Assembly: GCA_963792025.1 (NCBI GenBank)
Contig: CAWBUS010000014.1
Span: 1-64,000, forward strand
Length of the DNA: 64,000 nt
DNA from: Ginsengibacter sp963792025
Lineage (GTDB): Bacteria > Bacteroidota > Bacteroidia > Chitinophagales > Chitinophagaceae
Reading direction: 5' to 3'
Shown here: piece after piece, positions 36,586 through 46,054 of the stretch
How the letters are laid out: each line of letters opens with the position of its first letter
Position numbering within the stretch: position 1 is the first letter of the stretch
Position numbers and translations under genes: made by a program
Notes under the pieces: generated by a model
The model's database searches: none
What the model saw: the letters and a program-made list of their open reading frames with translations, nothing else
What the model was told of the DNA's origin: nothing

Positions 36586-38028
36586 TTACATAACGGGCGA
36601 AAACAAGCGCGCAAGTTTTTCAGGCAATTGTTTATAGGCAGGGCGAGTGTTCCATTTTTTCGCATCGATCTTTTTCGCATTGGTAAGGTCATCAAAAAAT
36701 GTGCTGCGCAATTTCGCGGATAACTTTTCATCATATACAATTGCGTTTACTTCAAAATTTAATTCGAAACTACGCATGTCCATATTCGCCGTTCCTATTA
36801 TAGCAAGGCTGGAATCGGTCACCATCGTCTTGGCGTGAACAAATCCCTTTTCATATAAATAGACTTCGACGCCGGCAGCCAGCAATTCGCCGTAATACGA
36901 CCGTGCGGCGGCATTCACGAGCCTGGAATCACTCACACCCGGTACCAGCAATTTTACTGAAATGCCACTGAGGGCGGCAATCTTCAACGCATCAAGGATG
37001 GTATCGCCGGGAATAAAATAAGGAGTGGTTATAAGGATCTCTTTTTTTGCCAGGTTAATGGCTTGTAGTATAGAAAAAAGTACCGCGGGCTGGTCAGAAT
37101 CGGGGCCGCTGGCAACCACCTGTACCATTGTGTCTTCCGGGTACGTCTTTTCAGCCGCAAAATGTTCGGCCGATGGCTTCACTTTTTTGCCGCTGCAAAA
37201 ATTCCAATCGGTGAAAAAGAGATATTGCAGGTAAAACACGCCCGGCCCATCTATGCGCAAATGCGTATCCCGCCAATAGAGCCGGTTTTGCTTATCGTTA
37301 ATATATCTATCGGATACATTGATACCTCCTGTAAATGCCGTTTGCCCGTCAATAACAATTATTTTGCGGTGGTTGCGGTAGTTAAGCCGGTTGGCAAGCA
37401 GGTAAAACAAGATTTTCTGAAAGGGATAAACCTCTACGCCGGCATCCTTTAACCTGCGCTCCATTCTTTTTTTGATAGCAGGGCTGCCAAAATCGTCATA
37501 AATAAACCTTACCTGCACCCCTTCTTTTGCTTTTGCAACCAGGATGTTTTCTATTTGTGTTCCAATGGCATCGTTTTCATAAATATAATATTCCAGGTGG
37601 ATGTGATGCTTTGCCTCACGCAGGGCTTTTAAAACTTCCGGAAATTTTTCTTCACCGTTTATCAGCAACTTTACCTGGTTGCCCGTAGTAAGCGGTGTGT
37701 GCAGTTCCTGTATAAGCAGCGATGCCAGTTCACGATTGTTTCGTAACACGGAAGCATCCTCCGGCAAGGTTTTATTGGCAGTTATTCCCCAATCTTTTTC
37801 CAGCTTGTCCAGCATCTTTTTCCCCTGTGCAGATTTTTCATCATACAACTTCAGCTTCCAGTAATTTACGCCGAATACAAGGTAGAAAAGGATGCCGCCG
37901 ACCGGTATAAAGATACTGATGAGAAGATAGGCCATTGTTTTGGTGATGCTTCTTGTATCGTAAATGATACGCAGGCAAACCGCAATTACCATCAGTATGT
38001 ATATCCCGGAAATTATAATCCACATCAT
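36586..38028 (-). CDS. cls: Cardiolipin synthase (phospholipase D superfamily)
   Basis: A protein of 480 residues. Two N-terminal TM segments (IIISGIYILMVIAVCLRIIY and MAYLLISIFIPVGGILFYLV) precede two PLD HKD motifs, NHRKIIVIDGQTAFTGGIN and VHAKTMVTDSSLAIIGTANM. This is the usual length and layout of bacterial Cls, which condenses two phosphatidylglycerol molecules into cardiolipin at the inner membrane. It is transcribed convergently with the hydrolase at 34334; no operon partner. Confidence 0.95.
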   Translation of the reverse strand: MMWIIISGIYILMVIAVCLRIIYDTRSITKTMAYLLISIFIPVGGILFYLVFGVNYWKLKLYDEKSAQGKKMLDKLEKDWGITANKTLPEDASVLRNNRELASLLIQELHTPLTTGNQVKLLINGEEKFPEVLKALREAKHHIHLEYYIYENDAIGTQIENILVAKAKEGVQVRFIYDDFGSPAIKKRMERRLKDAGVEVYPFQKILFYLLANRLNYRNHRKIIVIDGQTAFTGGINVSDRYINDKQNRLYWRDTHLRIDGPGVFYLQYLFFTDWNFCSGKKVKPSAEHFAAEKTYPEDTMVQVVASGPDSDQPAVLFSILQAINLAKKEILITTPYFIPGDTILDALKIAALSGISVKLLVPGVSDSRLVNAAARSYYGELLAAGVEVYLYEKGFVHAKTMVTDSSLAIIGTANMDMRSFELNFEVNAIVYDEKLSAKLRSTFFDDLTNAKKIDAKKWNTRPAYKQLPEKLARLFSPVM

Positions 38029-38158
38029 AAATCAATACTATGTAAAATAGAAACTTTCTGCAAGGAGAATACCAGAAAGATACAGTTTTTTAGAGGGCCA
38101 CAAATTATGCGAATGCGTGTAAAGCACTCACAAAAGCGAACACAACATTTTTGGTTAG

Positions 38159-38692
38159 TTAGTTAGCAGAAACTTCCTTTTCTGAATATTTTTTTATCCA
38201 TGACTGGTATTCAGCGGGAGACATTTTACTCAATTTATTCAATAAAAAATCAGTAATCGCCCATATCTTCTCATCTGAATGGGTAGGTCCAAATGCCGGC
38301 ATGCTTGTCATTTTAATTCCATTTTTAATGATCCAGAATGCCTCGGCAGTATCAGGCAAATCATCAGACTTATAGAATTTAGGAGGCTTGGGATAGAGAC
38401 CCTTAGCCAAATCCGCCGGATCAACGCCCGGGCCACCGTGACAGCTTACGCACATTTCATTATAATGACTAAATCCTTCTGCCAGCATTGCCGAATCATT
38501 CATTGGTGGCACTTGTATGCCTGTAAGCCTCTTGTTGATTGAATTATGCGTGGTAGTATTGATCATCCATTTTGTAATAGAATTATGTTGCACTAACTGA
38601 CTTACATCATAGGTTCCGGAGTATATATACATGGTAAATAGGGCAGCCATAATAACCAAAGTGATTATTACCGTAAGGATTATTTTTTTCAT
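38159..38692 (-). CDS. Membrane-anchored monohaem cytochrome c
   Basis: The start is ATG 38692 (MKKIILTVIITLVIMAALFT), giving 177 residues with one N-terminal TM or signal anchor. The haem site is CVSCHGGPG, and candidate sixth-ligand Met residues are in IKMTSMPAFGPTH. It matches small class I c-type cytochromes of Bacteroidota (IKNGIKMTSMPAF, WAITDFLLNKLSKMSPAEYQ). It probably shuttles electrons in the periplasm; the donor is unknown. It is not linked to the PQQ operon. Confidence 0.9.
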   Translation of the reverse strand: MKKIILTVIITLVIMAALFTMYIYSGTYDVSQLVQHNSITKWMINTTTHNSINKRLTGIQVPPMNDSAMLAEGFSHYNEMCVSCHGGPGVDPADLAKGLYPKPPKFYKSDDLPDTAEAFWIIKNGIKMTSMPAFGPTHSDEKIWAITDFLLNKLSKMSPAEYQSWIKKYSEKEVSAN

Positions 38693-38759
38693 AGCCGAAG
38701 ATTTAACAACGAATATAGTCACTTATTAAATTTGTGCCATCTTAACAGGCAAGGGCGGT

Positions 38760-38960
38760 GTTCCCTTTCTTTTGGGGGCTCACATTGGCCATCCGTGAGA
38801 GCGGGCGCCTGGCCTCCGGCCAATGTCTCATTATCATTTTTGCCCCGGCATAGCCCGCCTCTGGTGATGCGGCTTTCCAAAAACAGTTTCAAAAATCGTT
38901 TACCCCTACCAGTTATGACCTAAAGTTTTTAATTCCACAATTCCACAATGCATTAAAATA
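38760..38960 (+). repeat. Dispersed repeat family A, copy 7
   Basis: GGCTCACATTGGCCATCCGT, GGCTTTCCAAAAACAGTTTC and AAAATCGTTTACCCC match the family; the coding part is badly decayed. Confidence 0.65.
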
Positions 38961-38973
38961 TGTGTCCTGCCGG

Positions 38974-39086
38974 CAATGTCATTAAGTTAACATAAAGCAG
39001 GAAGGGTTCTTTTGACGATTTCTTAGGTCAGGGCTTGTAAAAAACCTTCTTGGTTTTACATGCCGATCCTTAACTTAATGACGTTG
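38974..39086. mobile_element. Short MITE-like element (113 bp)
   Basis: Terminal arms CAATGTCATTAAGTTAA and (inverted) CAACGTCATTAAGTTAAG match the 206-bp elements at 14651 and 16681, but the interior is unrelated. The flanks CCTGCCGG and CCCGCCGGG are again GC-rich near-direct repeats. Confidence 0.75.
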
Positions 39087-39191
39087 CCCGCCGGGAGCCG
39101 CGGGATTAATCAAAACCCCGACATTTGCAATTTACGTGTCAGCATATTAATTTTATAATACCCCTCAGCCAAAAGAAACAAAACTTTTCTT

Positions 39192-39932
39192 ATGGGCGAT
39201 GCATTAAAAGTAATAAGAGACTTTACGATCATCCTGGCTATTTACCTCTACTTCATAGCATGGGTATATGTCCATTTCTATTATCATCAATTTGGCATCT
39301 CCACCGATGCTATCAGGATTGATTATAACAGTTATCTTGTATTTTCCTATAATGTGGTAACCTCCGTACAGTTTATCTCGTGGCTGAAAACAATAGCACT
39401 GATAGTGATTTCGGTCCTTGCGTTAACTATTATTATATGGTGGTTGGCCCGAAAAGTGGCACCTCTTCAAAAATTTATTTCATCTGTCGGCAACAATAGC
39501 TTCGGTTTGCATACATGGCAACTGGTTAAAAAATACCGACTGCTTTTCCTGGTAATAATCTGCATCCTGGTCTTTCCAAAGCTGTTCAGTATTTCACGCG
39601 AAGTGGCTGTTGACAATTACCGGGAGGACAGGCAAAGCACTCAGAATTTAAAGACCATCGAATTTATTTTCAGGAAGGATACAGAATTCCTAAGTCCCAC
39701 AGTGGTGTTGGATTCTTCACTTTCACCTCAAAATAACCTGTACCCGGATATTTCTGTAATCAAAAATGATACACAGCAAATTCTCAGGCTCCTGGGCGAG
39801 TCTGATCAATATTATATTGTTTTGCAACAGCGTCCCTTCAACAAACAACTTGGCGCCCTGCCAACGGGGTATGTTTACTTCATCGATAAAAAAGATGTCC
39901 TGTTAGCAAAAATTGTTCTTCGGTCACTTTAA
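39192..39932 (+). CDS. Hypothetical membrane protein
   Basis: A protein of 246 residues with three likely TM segments: FTIILAIYLYFIAWVYVHFY, TIALIVISVLALTIIIWWLA and LLFLVIICILVFP. A C-terminal soluble domain of about 100 residues follows (TEFLSPTVVLDSSLSPQNNL, GYVYFIDKKDVLLAKIVL). I do not recognise the family. A lipoprotein gene begins 9 bp after its stop, so the two probably form an operon. Confidence 0.75.
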   Translation: MGDALKVIRDFTIILAIYLYFIAWVYVHFYYHQFGISTDAIRIDYNSYLVFSYNVVTSVQFISWLKTIALIVISVLALTIIIWWLARKVAPLQKFISSVGNNSFGLHTWQLVKKYRLLFLVIICILVFPKLFSISREVAVDNYREDRQSTQNLKTIEFIFRKDTEFLSPTVVLDSSLSPQNNLYPDISVIKNDTQQILRLLGESDQYYIVLQQRPFNKQLGALPTGYVYFIDKKDVLLAKIVLRSL

Positions 39933-39941
39933 AACATTTAT

Positions 39942-40703
39942 ATGAAATACCTTTTATTAATCCTGGTTTTTTTGACTGCCTGCGGGTCGGGGCCTAAAGG
40001 CCCCGGAAGCGGCGCGACCGATAGCACAGCGGTTGTTTCCAGTAATGAGTCAGCAGGCGAAGCCCCTGCTGTCGGTGATACTAAGTTCAATGCAGATACG
40101 GGCACCATTGCTCCAACCGGGGATGCTGATGCAGCCAACAATATGTCTGGCACAAGTGTGCTGTTTATAGGTGTCTTTGCAACATGGCATAATACTGATG
40201 GTGATAACTTTGACGGGCTGTACGACAGCACCCAAAGCCTGTTCACGCTTTGCGGCAGCAACCGCTGCCAGCATGTAGTTGCCAGTGAGATCGCATATGA
40301 TAAATATGCCAGTTGCGATACAACAAATCATAAACGCGTAATGCTATTTATGAGGGATTCATTGGGGCGTTTGAATCCCAACGGTGTGAGCATTAACGTT
40401 GTGGGAAGTCATGGTTATTTGATGGGCGCCAGGTCACAGGTGATTCGATTAACTCCCGCTGCCATCAACAGGATCAATGCTACTAAAGTAATGAAATCTC
40501 AATTTAGCAAACCCGGAACGAAGGATACATCCCAATCTTCGAATATGCCTGCCCGTGACCATCTCAAAACTATCGACCAGGAGAAATCCGGCCAGCTTGA
40601 CCAACTCCAGCTTCAAACTATCGAACACAAAAAAACACAATCTGTTAAAGGGAATATTAATCAAACATTGATTGAAAAGGCCGGTACAAAACGTCAGCAT
40701 TAA
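39942..40703 (+). CDS. Hypothetical lipoprotein
   Basis: A protein of 253 residues with lipobox FLTAC after MKYLLLILVFLTAC and a Gly/Ser/Ala-rich linker. A compact middle domain (LFIGVFATWHNTDGDNFDGL, CGSNRCQHVVASEIAYDKYA, INVVGSHGYLMGARSQVIRL) has a few Cys. The C-terminal tail is charged and likely disordered. The family is not recognised. It lies 9 bp behind the membrane protein gene and is probably co-transcribed with it. Confidence 0.75.
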   Translation: MKYLLLILVFLTACGSGPKGPGSGATDSTAVVSSNESAGEAPAVGDTKFNADTGTIAPTGDADAANNMSGTSVLFIGVFATWHNTDGDNFDGLYDSTQSLFTLCGSNRCQHVVASEIAYDKYASCDTTNHKRVMLFMRDSLGRLNPNGVSINVVGSHGYLMGARSQVIRLTPAAINRINATKVMKSQFSKPGTKDTSQSSNMPARDHLKTIDQEKSGQLDQLQLQTIEHKKTQSVKGNINQTLIEKAGTKRQH

Positions 40704-40921
40704 ACGACCTGCCAAATACTCAACTCAGGCTACATTGGTGTTTCCCTTCTTTTATAATTGGAACTGTAAAAAATTGCTATAATAAAACTTGAAAATTGTT
40801 TCAAAACTGCAATGACGGTAACTAAATAATTATACTGCGAAGAAAATTACAATTCGGCAGGGTTAATAACTCTCCTGCTTTTTCCTTATCTTCATTACCA
40901 CATTTTTCAAAAACACTTCTC

Positions 40922-41119
40922 ATGCGAAACAGGAACGGAGGCATTATCTACTTTGTGCTGGGCATTTATGCCGTGCTGGTAAGCTGGTATTACAATCATT
41001 CTATCATACTGGCCATCGTACATTACATCATCTGGCCGATCTACCTTATTTGGGAAATACTTCATGGCCGCCTGGCGCATGGCATGTGGAAAACGATCCC
41101 GGAATCGTATTTCAAATAA
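40922..41119 (+). CDS. Small two-TM protein
   Basis: A protein of 65 residues: MRNRNGGIIYFVLGIYAVLV, then hydrophobic IILAIVHYIIWPIYLIWEIL, and a short C-terminal tail ending PESYFK. The composition, the ATG and the lack of a competing ORF support a real small membrane gene. Function unknown. Confidence 0.6.
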   Translation: MRNRNGGIIYFVLGIYAVLVSWYYNHSIILAIVHYIIWPIYLIWEILHGRLAHGMWKTIPESYFK

Positions 41120-41380
41120 GCACTGCAATTTTGAAATAACATTCAGCTCAGGTGTAGTGTACGTTCCTTTTAAAGACATACATCAAAAGTCCGTATGAAC
41201 TGGCGGCAGCCCTGCCGTGACAGGCCAACAATTGTCATATACTGGCCATTATTTGCTAACAACCTCCTATTGTTGGAAATAATTTTTCAATGCTCGATTA
41301 ATATTTTAAATTTAATAGATAATACTGCCCCTACCGAAATAAGCATCCCATCTTTTTTTAAAACTTAAAATCTTCCGGAA

Positions 41381-42109
41381 ATGAAGCAATCAAAATTTTT
41401 ATCACCCCTTGCTGTTTTGTTAGTGATGTTATTTTCATGTAACTCGGGCAGCGACAGCAAAACAACAGACACAACAAAAGATTCTGTAGCAACCGTAACT
41501 ACTCCAACGCCACCGCCACCGCCGCCCAAACCCGCAATTGCCTTGCTCATAAAGCACAAAGTGGCCAACTTTAATAAATGGTTTGCCTCATATGAAGGAC
41601 ACGATTCTGTGAGAATGTCGTACGGGCTGCACAATTTTGTGGTGGGCAGGGGCACTAAGGACAGCAATACGGTAGTGGTAGCACTGCATGTTGATGACAC
41701 AGTAAAAGCAAAAGAATTCGCCATGTCACCCGGGTTAAAGGAAAGAATGCAAAAGGCCGGCGTTACAGGCCCCACAACGTTTATGTACGTTATTAACCGC
41801 TGGCACGACTCCACCACCGATGCAGCTACTGACAGGGTAATTATTAATCAACATGTAAAAGATTATGATGCGTGGAAAAAGGTATTCGACAGCCACCTTC
41901 AGGCACGCAAGGATGCCGGCATGACGGACAGGGCAGTTAGCCAGTCTATCGACGATCCCAACTTTGTATCCGTGGTTTTTGCAATCGGCGATATGAAAAA
42001 AGCAACAGATTTTATGAATTCGAAAGACCTGAAAGATAAAATGACAGAAGCAGGTGTAGTAGGACCGCCGGATGTTTTCATGTATCATGTAGTAAAACAA
42101 TACCAGTAA
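41381..42109 (+). CDS. Lipoprotein with two tandem dimeric alpha/beta-barrel-like repeats (paralogue)
   Basis: A protein of 242 residues, clearly paralogous to 13594-14331 throughout (LHNFVVGRG, YDAWKKVFDS, FMNSKDLKDKM, YHVVKQY). Lipobox VMLFSC, then a Thr-rich linker with a TPTPPPPPPKP tract not present in the other copy. Two repeat halves with F/W at NKWFASYEGHDS and DAWKKVF. Function is unknown. Together with the gene at 42442 it mirrors the gene pair at 13.6 and 18.9 kb, evidence of a segmental duplication. Confidence 0.85.
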   Translation: MKQSKFLSPLAVLLVMLFSCNSGSDSKTTDTTKDSVATVTTPTPPPPPPKPAIALLIKHKVANFNKWFASYEGHDSVRMSYGLHNFVVGRGTKDSNTVVVALHVDDTVKAKEFAMSPGLKERMQKAGVTGPTTFMYVINRWHDSTTDAATDRVIINQHVKDYDAWKKVFDSHLQARKDAGMTDRAVSQSIDDPNFVSVVFAIGDMKKATDFMNSKDLKDKMTEAGVVGPPDVFMYHVVKQYQ

Positions 42110-42318
42110 ACGGTTAACCTTTATCGCGGATTACACTTTTGTACCAGGTTTCCCGCGAACAGGCCGGGTATCAATGCACCGTTCGCGGGCTATCACAGGC
42201 CTTATGGGTTGCGGTGAAAACTCATTTTTGGCATGTTCTTTCACTATAAGGTTATTAGTATCTTGTCAATCAACAATGGTTTGGTTAGTAAAAGGTCAGA
42301 AGCCTCTCTGACTTTTTT
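42110..42318 (+). terminator. Intergenic hairpins; terminator at 42295-42318
   Basis: GTCAGA/TCTGAC stem with loop AGCCTC followed by TTTTTT at 42295-42318 looks like a plus-strand terminator. Upstream, CCCGCGAAC and GTTCGCGGG (42152-42189) form a perfect 9-bp stem around about 20 nt without a T-run, of unknown role. Confidence 0.6.
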
Positions 42319-42403
42319 GTTGGGGATGCTTTGCGCATCTTTTCGTACCGGCCAGGGTTCGTGGTAATAGAGTCCGGGCTACGATATGATTCTTGTTAAA
42401 TGT

Positions 42404-42428
42404 ATAAACCCGCAATTGCAGGGTTTAT
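42404..42428 (-). terminator. Terminator for the gene at 42442
   Basis: ATAAACCC/GGGTTTAT stem past the stop, the counterpart of the stem at 18833-18862. Confidence 0.65.
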
Positions 42429-42441
42429 GTAAAATGAATTA

Positions 42442-42819
42442 TCAATGTCTGTCGTAATCACGGTCCATTCTATGGCGCCCTGAATCTCTGCTCCGTGTGT
42501 TATAAGAATGAACTCCCCATCCTCTTTGATTGTATTGAGGATAATCATATTGATTTCCTCTCATGCCTTCTCCATACCGGTTACCCCGGTCTTTATTATA
42601 TCCATAATCATTTTCAGCATTACCCTTGTTCTGCTGATTAGCACCGTAATTTCCATTACCATTACTTTGCGGATATTGATTATGCGTGTTCCGGGAATTT
42701 TTATTTGACTGGTATCCGTTACCGTTAGGTTGACTATTATTTTGCTGACGGTGACCCGATTGTGCAAACCCTGTAGTTACAAGACCTGCAAAGAATAATA
42801 GTGTAATAATTTTTTTCAT
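42442..42819 (-). CDS. Small secreted Asn/Gln/Gly-rich protein (paralogue)
   Basis: A protein of 125 residues, near-identical in signal peptide (MKKIITLLFFAGLVTTGFAQ) and very similar in the low-complexity mature part (HNQYPQSNGNGNYGANQQNK) to 18874-19251. The upstream roughly 110 bp (GAATACTAATAAGACGCCGG) is also conserved, so the copies probably share regulation. It is convergent with the lipoprotein paralogue at 41381. Function unknown. Confidence 0.8.
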   Translation of the reverse strand: MKKIITLLFFAGLVTTGFAQSGHRQQNNSQPNGNGYQSNKNSRNTHNQYPQSNGNGNYGANQQNKGNAENDYGYNKDRGNRYGEGMRGNQYDYPQYNQRGWGVHSYNTRSRDSGRHRMDRDYDRH

Positions 42820-42959
42820 GATTGTATGTTTTAAAGGTGATTGAATACTAATAAGACGCCGGCTTTATACCTATACTTACAATTAAATGTTAATACAGAA
42901 TTGCCACAGAATTGAGTGAAGACAGGGATATTGGGTGATTTTAGAAGAAACAAAAAATA

Positions 42960-43384
42960 AAAACAGGGAATGATAAAGTTACCTGTCCGGGGTTTTCAAT
43001 TCTCTCCAAAATAATACTAACAATTACGAATACCCGAAATGAGAAGCTGATGCCTTAAAGGCCCTCAAAAAATAACAGGGTAACATTTTTAACTCAAAAT
43101 GCTGCCCGGCATATTTATATCCTTACTTTATCAGGATTTAGAGATTGGTTTTACTCTCGTTCGGCGTTCATTTATGCACCGGGGTTTCACAGGTAGTGTA
43201 TTGCGATTGAAAGTGTAAGCGGGCAAAAAGCCCGATGGGAACGAACCCTGGCCCGCAAGCAAATAAAATATAGGCATGCTGCAAAAAAGATTAGCCTGAT
43301 GCACACAAGTTCTTAACTTTAAGGCATCGAACTGAAAAAATCAATTCGAAACAAACTAATCTTATTAATAATAAAAATTGCTGT
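42960..43384. other. Intergenic stretch without gene
   Basis: About 420 bp. Fragments of family B-like sequence (ACCGGGGTTTCACAGG near 43180) and a GCGGGC-AAAAA-GCCCG hairpin near 43218 are visible; nothing else is supported. Confidence 0.45.
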
Positions 43385-44815
43385 ATGAATGACCACAAAC
43401 CACAAAATTCTTCGCGAAGAAATTTTATCCGTAATTCCTCTTTATTTGCTGCCGGTATTACCATTGTACCACGGCATGTTTTAGGCAGGGGATTTGTTGC
43501 TCCCAGTGATAAACTTAATATCGGGTCCATTGGCGCCGGTGGTAAAGGACAGAGCGACATCGCCAACTTCTTTAAATCGGGTAATGCTAATATCATTGCC
43601 CTATGCGATGTGGACGATCGCTCGTCTGCTAAAACGAGGGCCGATTTTCCCAAAGCCCCTTACTATAAGGACTGGAGGGAAATGCTGGACAAGCAGGGAA
43701 AAAACATTGATGCAGTATCCGTATCCATTCCCGACCATGGGCACGCAGTTGCTGCACTAATGGCCATGCAAATGGGAAAGCATGTGTATGTGCAAAAACC
43801 AATGACGCATGATATTTATGAAGCAAGGGTATTAACAGAAGCAGCGAGGAAATATAAAGTGGTCACTCAAATGGGCAACCAGGGCTCATCGGGTGATGGT
43901 GTCCGCCTGATGGAAGATTGGTACAACTCAGGACTGATAGGTGATGCACATACGATCCGCTGCTGGACCAACCGCCCTGTATGGCCACAAGGCACAGGAT
44001 ATCCCACCACTAAAGATCAAATACCCCCCGAATTAGATTGGAACCTTTGGCTGGGACCGACAGCGTTTCATGAGTATCATACCGGCTTTGTTCCGTTTAG
44101 CTGGCGTGGCTATTGGGACTTCGGCACCGGCGCTCTCGGCGATATGGGTTGTCATATTATCGACCCCGCATTTAAAGTAGCCGGTCTTGGGTATCCGTCC
44201 GAAGTAGAGTGCAGTGTGGCTGATATTTATGAAAAAATGTGGACGCCCGCTTATCATCCGGAAAGTTGTCCCGTTGCCTCCTCTATCAAAATGAAATTTC
44301 CCGGAAAGAACGGTAAGCCCGATGTAACGCTAACATGGATGGATGGCAATATAAGACCGGAGCGCCCCGAAGAATTGGGAGCCAACGAAGAAATGGGTAA
44401 CTCAGATGGCGGCGCTATTATAGAGGGAACCAAAGGAAAAATGATGTGCGGCTGTTATGGTGATGATCCTACATTATTGCCTACTTCAAAAACCAAAGAC
44501 GTACATGTACCACAAACGGTGGAAAGGGTACCGGGCGGACAGGACGGGCACTACGCCCAGTGGGTGAATGCGTGCATTGCGGGCTATGGTAAGGGCAAAA
44601 CAAGTTCTCATTTTGATTATGCAGGTCCGCTAACAGAGACTGTACTATTTGCCAATCTTGCGCTTCGCAGTTGGGATATCAAGGACGCAGCCGGCCATTT
44701 CCCGGGAAGAAAGAAATTATTGTGGGATGCCGAAAATATGAAGATCACCAACTTTGATGATGCCAATCAATTTGTGAGGAGACAATACAGAGAGGGCTAT
44801 TCCTTCAAAGGCTAA
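43385..44815 (+). CDS. Gfo/Idh/MocA family oxidoreductase with Tat-like signal
   Basis: A protein of 476 residues. A twin-arginine-like signal, SSRRNFIRNSSLFAAGITIV, directs it to the periplasm. The NAD-binding Rossmann fold starts LNIGSIGAGGKGQSD (GxGxxG-like), then IIALCDVDD. EKP-like motif HVYVQKPMTHD follows the SIPDHGHAVAA segment, as in the family. Members of this secreted Bacteroidota subgroup are usually linked to sugar or polyol metabolism; the substrate is unknown. It stands alone and is followed by a terminator. Confidence 0.92.
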   Translation: MNDHKPQNSSRRNFIRNSSLFAAGITIVPRHVLGRGFVAPSDKLNIGSIGAGGKGQSDIANFFKSGNANIIALCDVDDRSSAKTRADFPKAPYYKDWREMLDKQGKNIDAVSVSIPDHGHAVAALMAMQMGKHVYVQKPMTHDIYEARVLTEAARKYKVVTQMGNQGSSGDGVRLMEDWYNSGLIGDAHTIRCWTNRPVWPQGTGYPTTKDQIPPELDWNLWLGPTAFHEYHTGFVPFSWRGYWDFGTGALGDMGCHIIDPAFKVAGLGYPSEVECSVADIYEKMWTPAYHPESCPVASSIKMKFPGKNGKPDVTLTWMDGNIRPERPEELGANEEMGNSDGGAIIEGTKGKMMCGCYGDDPTLLPTSKTKDVHVPQTVERVPGGQDGHYAQWVNACIAGYGKGKTSSHFDYAGPLTETVLFANLALRSWDIKDAAGHFPGRKKLLWDAENMKITNFDDANQFVRRQYREGYSFKG

Positions 44816-44843
44816 AATCAATCACTAAAAAGTTGCAGTAAAC

Positions 44844-44882
44844 GATGCTGTTTTAAAGAAATTTAGAACAGCATCCTTTTTT
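44844..44882 (+). terminator. Rho-independent terminator
   Basis: Nine-bp stem GATGCTGTT/AACAGCATC, then C and six T, about 30 bp past the stop. Confidence 0.92.
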
Positions 44883-44947
44883 ATAAATTACGTGCCGTCA
44901 TCTGAAAATTTGCTTTTCATACATTTAAAATGCCTGCAATCTGCTAA

Positions 44948-46054
44948 TTAATGCTTAATGATGGTGATTTCTGCTCTTCGGTTTCGCCATTGTTTTATTT
45001 TATCGATGGGGTTGTCAGAGCCATAGTAGGAAGTTGTAATTCGCGACGCTGAAACATTGTAACTCATGAGATAATCCCTGGCTACTTTTGCACGTTCAGC
45101 AGATACCTGCATATTCCTGGCTTGTGTTCCCACGGAGTCGGCGTACCCGCTTATATGAACTGTGAGCGTTTTATCAAACTCTAAAATTTTCATTATCCTG
45201 TTCAGCACGGAAAAATCATAACCTACCAGCTCGGACCGGTCGTACGCAAAATAAATTGCGTAACTAACTGAATCGGAAGACATGGCTACAACGTCGGCCC
45301 CATCTATAGGAGGAAAAGGGCAACCTTCATTTTCCTTGCTCCCTTTTATTTGAGGGCATTTGTCATCCTTGTCCGGTACGCCATCGCCATCGGAATCTGA
45401 CGACGAGCTCTTTGCTGCCACATCCTGGTTGTTTTTATTCGCAGAAGATAAAGCATCCTTTACTGCGTCTTCCTTGCGACTTTTGTGTTTTTTCAGCCTG
45501 GTGCCAGGTATATCGTGCGCAAAGCTTGCAGAATAAAACATAAAATTGCTGGTGAGATCCTTTGACAGCGACTCCCTCATTTGCCCCTGTAGTATGATAA
45601 TGCTTCCCGAATTAAAATGAAAGGTAACACCTGCCCCAATCGGTGCGTAAAATGCCTGTTGATAGCCGAAAGACCCCCATCCTATACCGCCCGTTATAAA
45701 TGGATTTACTTTGGCTTCCCGGAATGCTTTTAAATGGATCAATGCGTCTGAGTGTAAGGTCACACCTGCCTGTCCGGTGCTATCACTCTTCACAAACCCT
45801 GCAGGAAGATTGGAAAGTACAAAGCCGAGGTTACCGGAAAAATCAATGTGCGGAATCACGGGTTTCCAATAAGTGAGCAGTACCCCAAAGCTGGGTTTCG
45901 ATGCCGAAGTATACTTTGAATGATTTTGAAAATTATAATCTGACATGCTGACCCCGAAGGAAAAAATGCCCTTATCTACATGCACTTCCTGTGCGTACAA
46001 AGCAGGTATACAGAAGCAAAGACATAAGGTGACAAGTGTACGGGTAAAGTTCAT
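44948..46054 (-). CDS. OmpA-family outer membrane protein with TSP3-type repeats
   Basis: A protein of 368 residues with a signal peptide ending ALYAQ. An N-terminal beta-barrel-like domain (about 25-185) is followed by a linker with a thrombospondin-3-like Ca-binding stretch (DSDGDGVPDKDDKCPQIKGS). The C-terminal OmpA peptidoglycan-binding domain (about 250-368) has FAYDRSELVGYD, VHISGYADSVGT and SAERAKVARDYL...RNRRAEITI. It likely anchors the outer membrane to peptidoglycan. Monocistronic. Confidence 0.92.
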   Translation of the reverse strand: MNFTRTLVTLCLCFCIPALYAQEVHVDKGIFSFGVSMSDYNFQNHSKYTSASKPSFGVLLTYWKPVIPHIDFSGNLGFVLSNLPAGFVKSDSTGQAGVTLHSDALIHLKAFREAKVNPFITGGIGWGSFGYQQAFYAPIGAGVTFHFNSGSIIILQGQMRESLSKDLTSNFMFYSASFAHDIPGTRLKKHKSRKEDAVKDALSSANKNNQDVAAKSSSSDSDGDGVPDKDDKCPQIKGSKENEGCPFPPIDGADVVAMSSDSVSYAIYFAYDRSELVGYDFSVLNRIMKILEFDKTLTVHISGYADSVGTQARNMQVSAERAKVARDYLMSYNVSASRITTSYYGSDNPIDKIKQWRNRRAEITIIKH

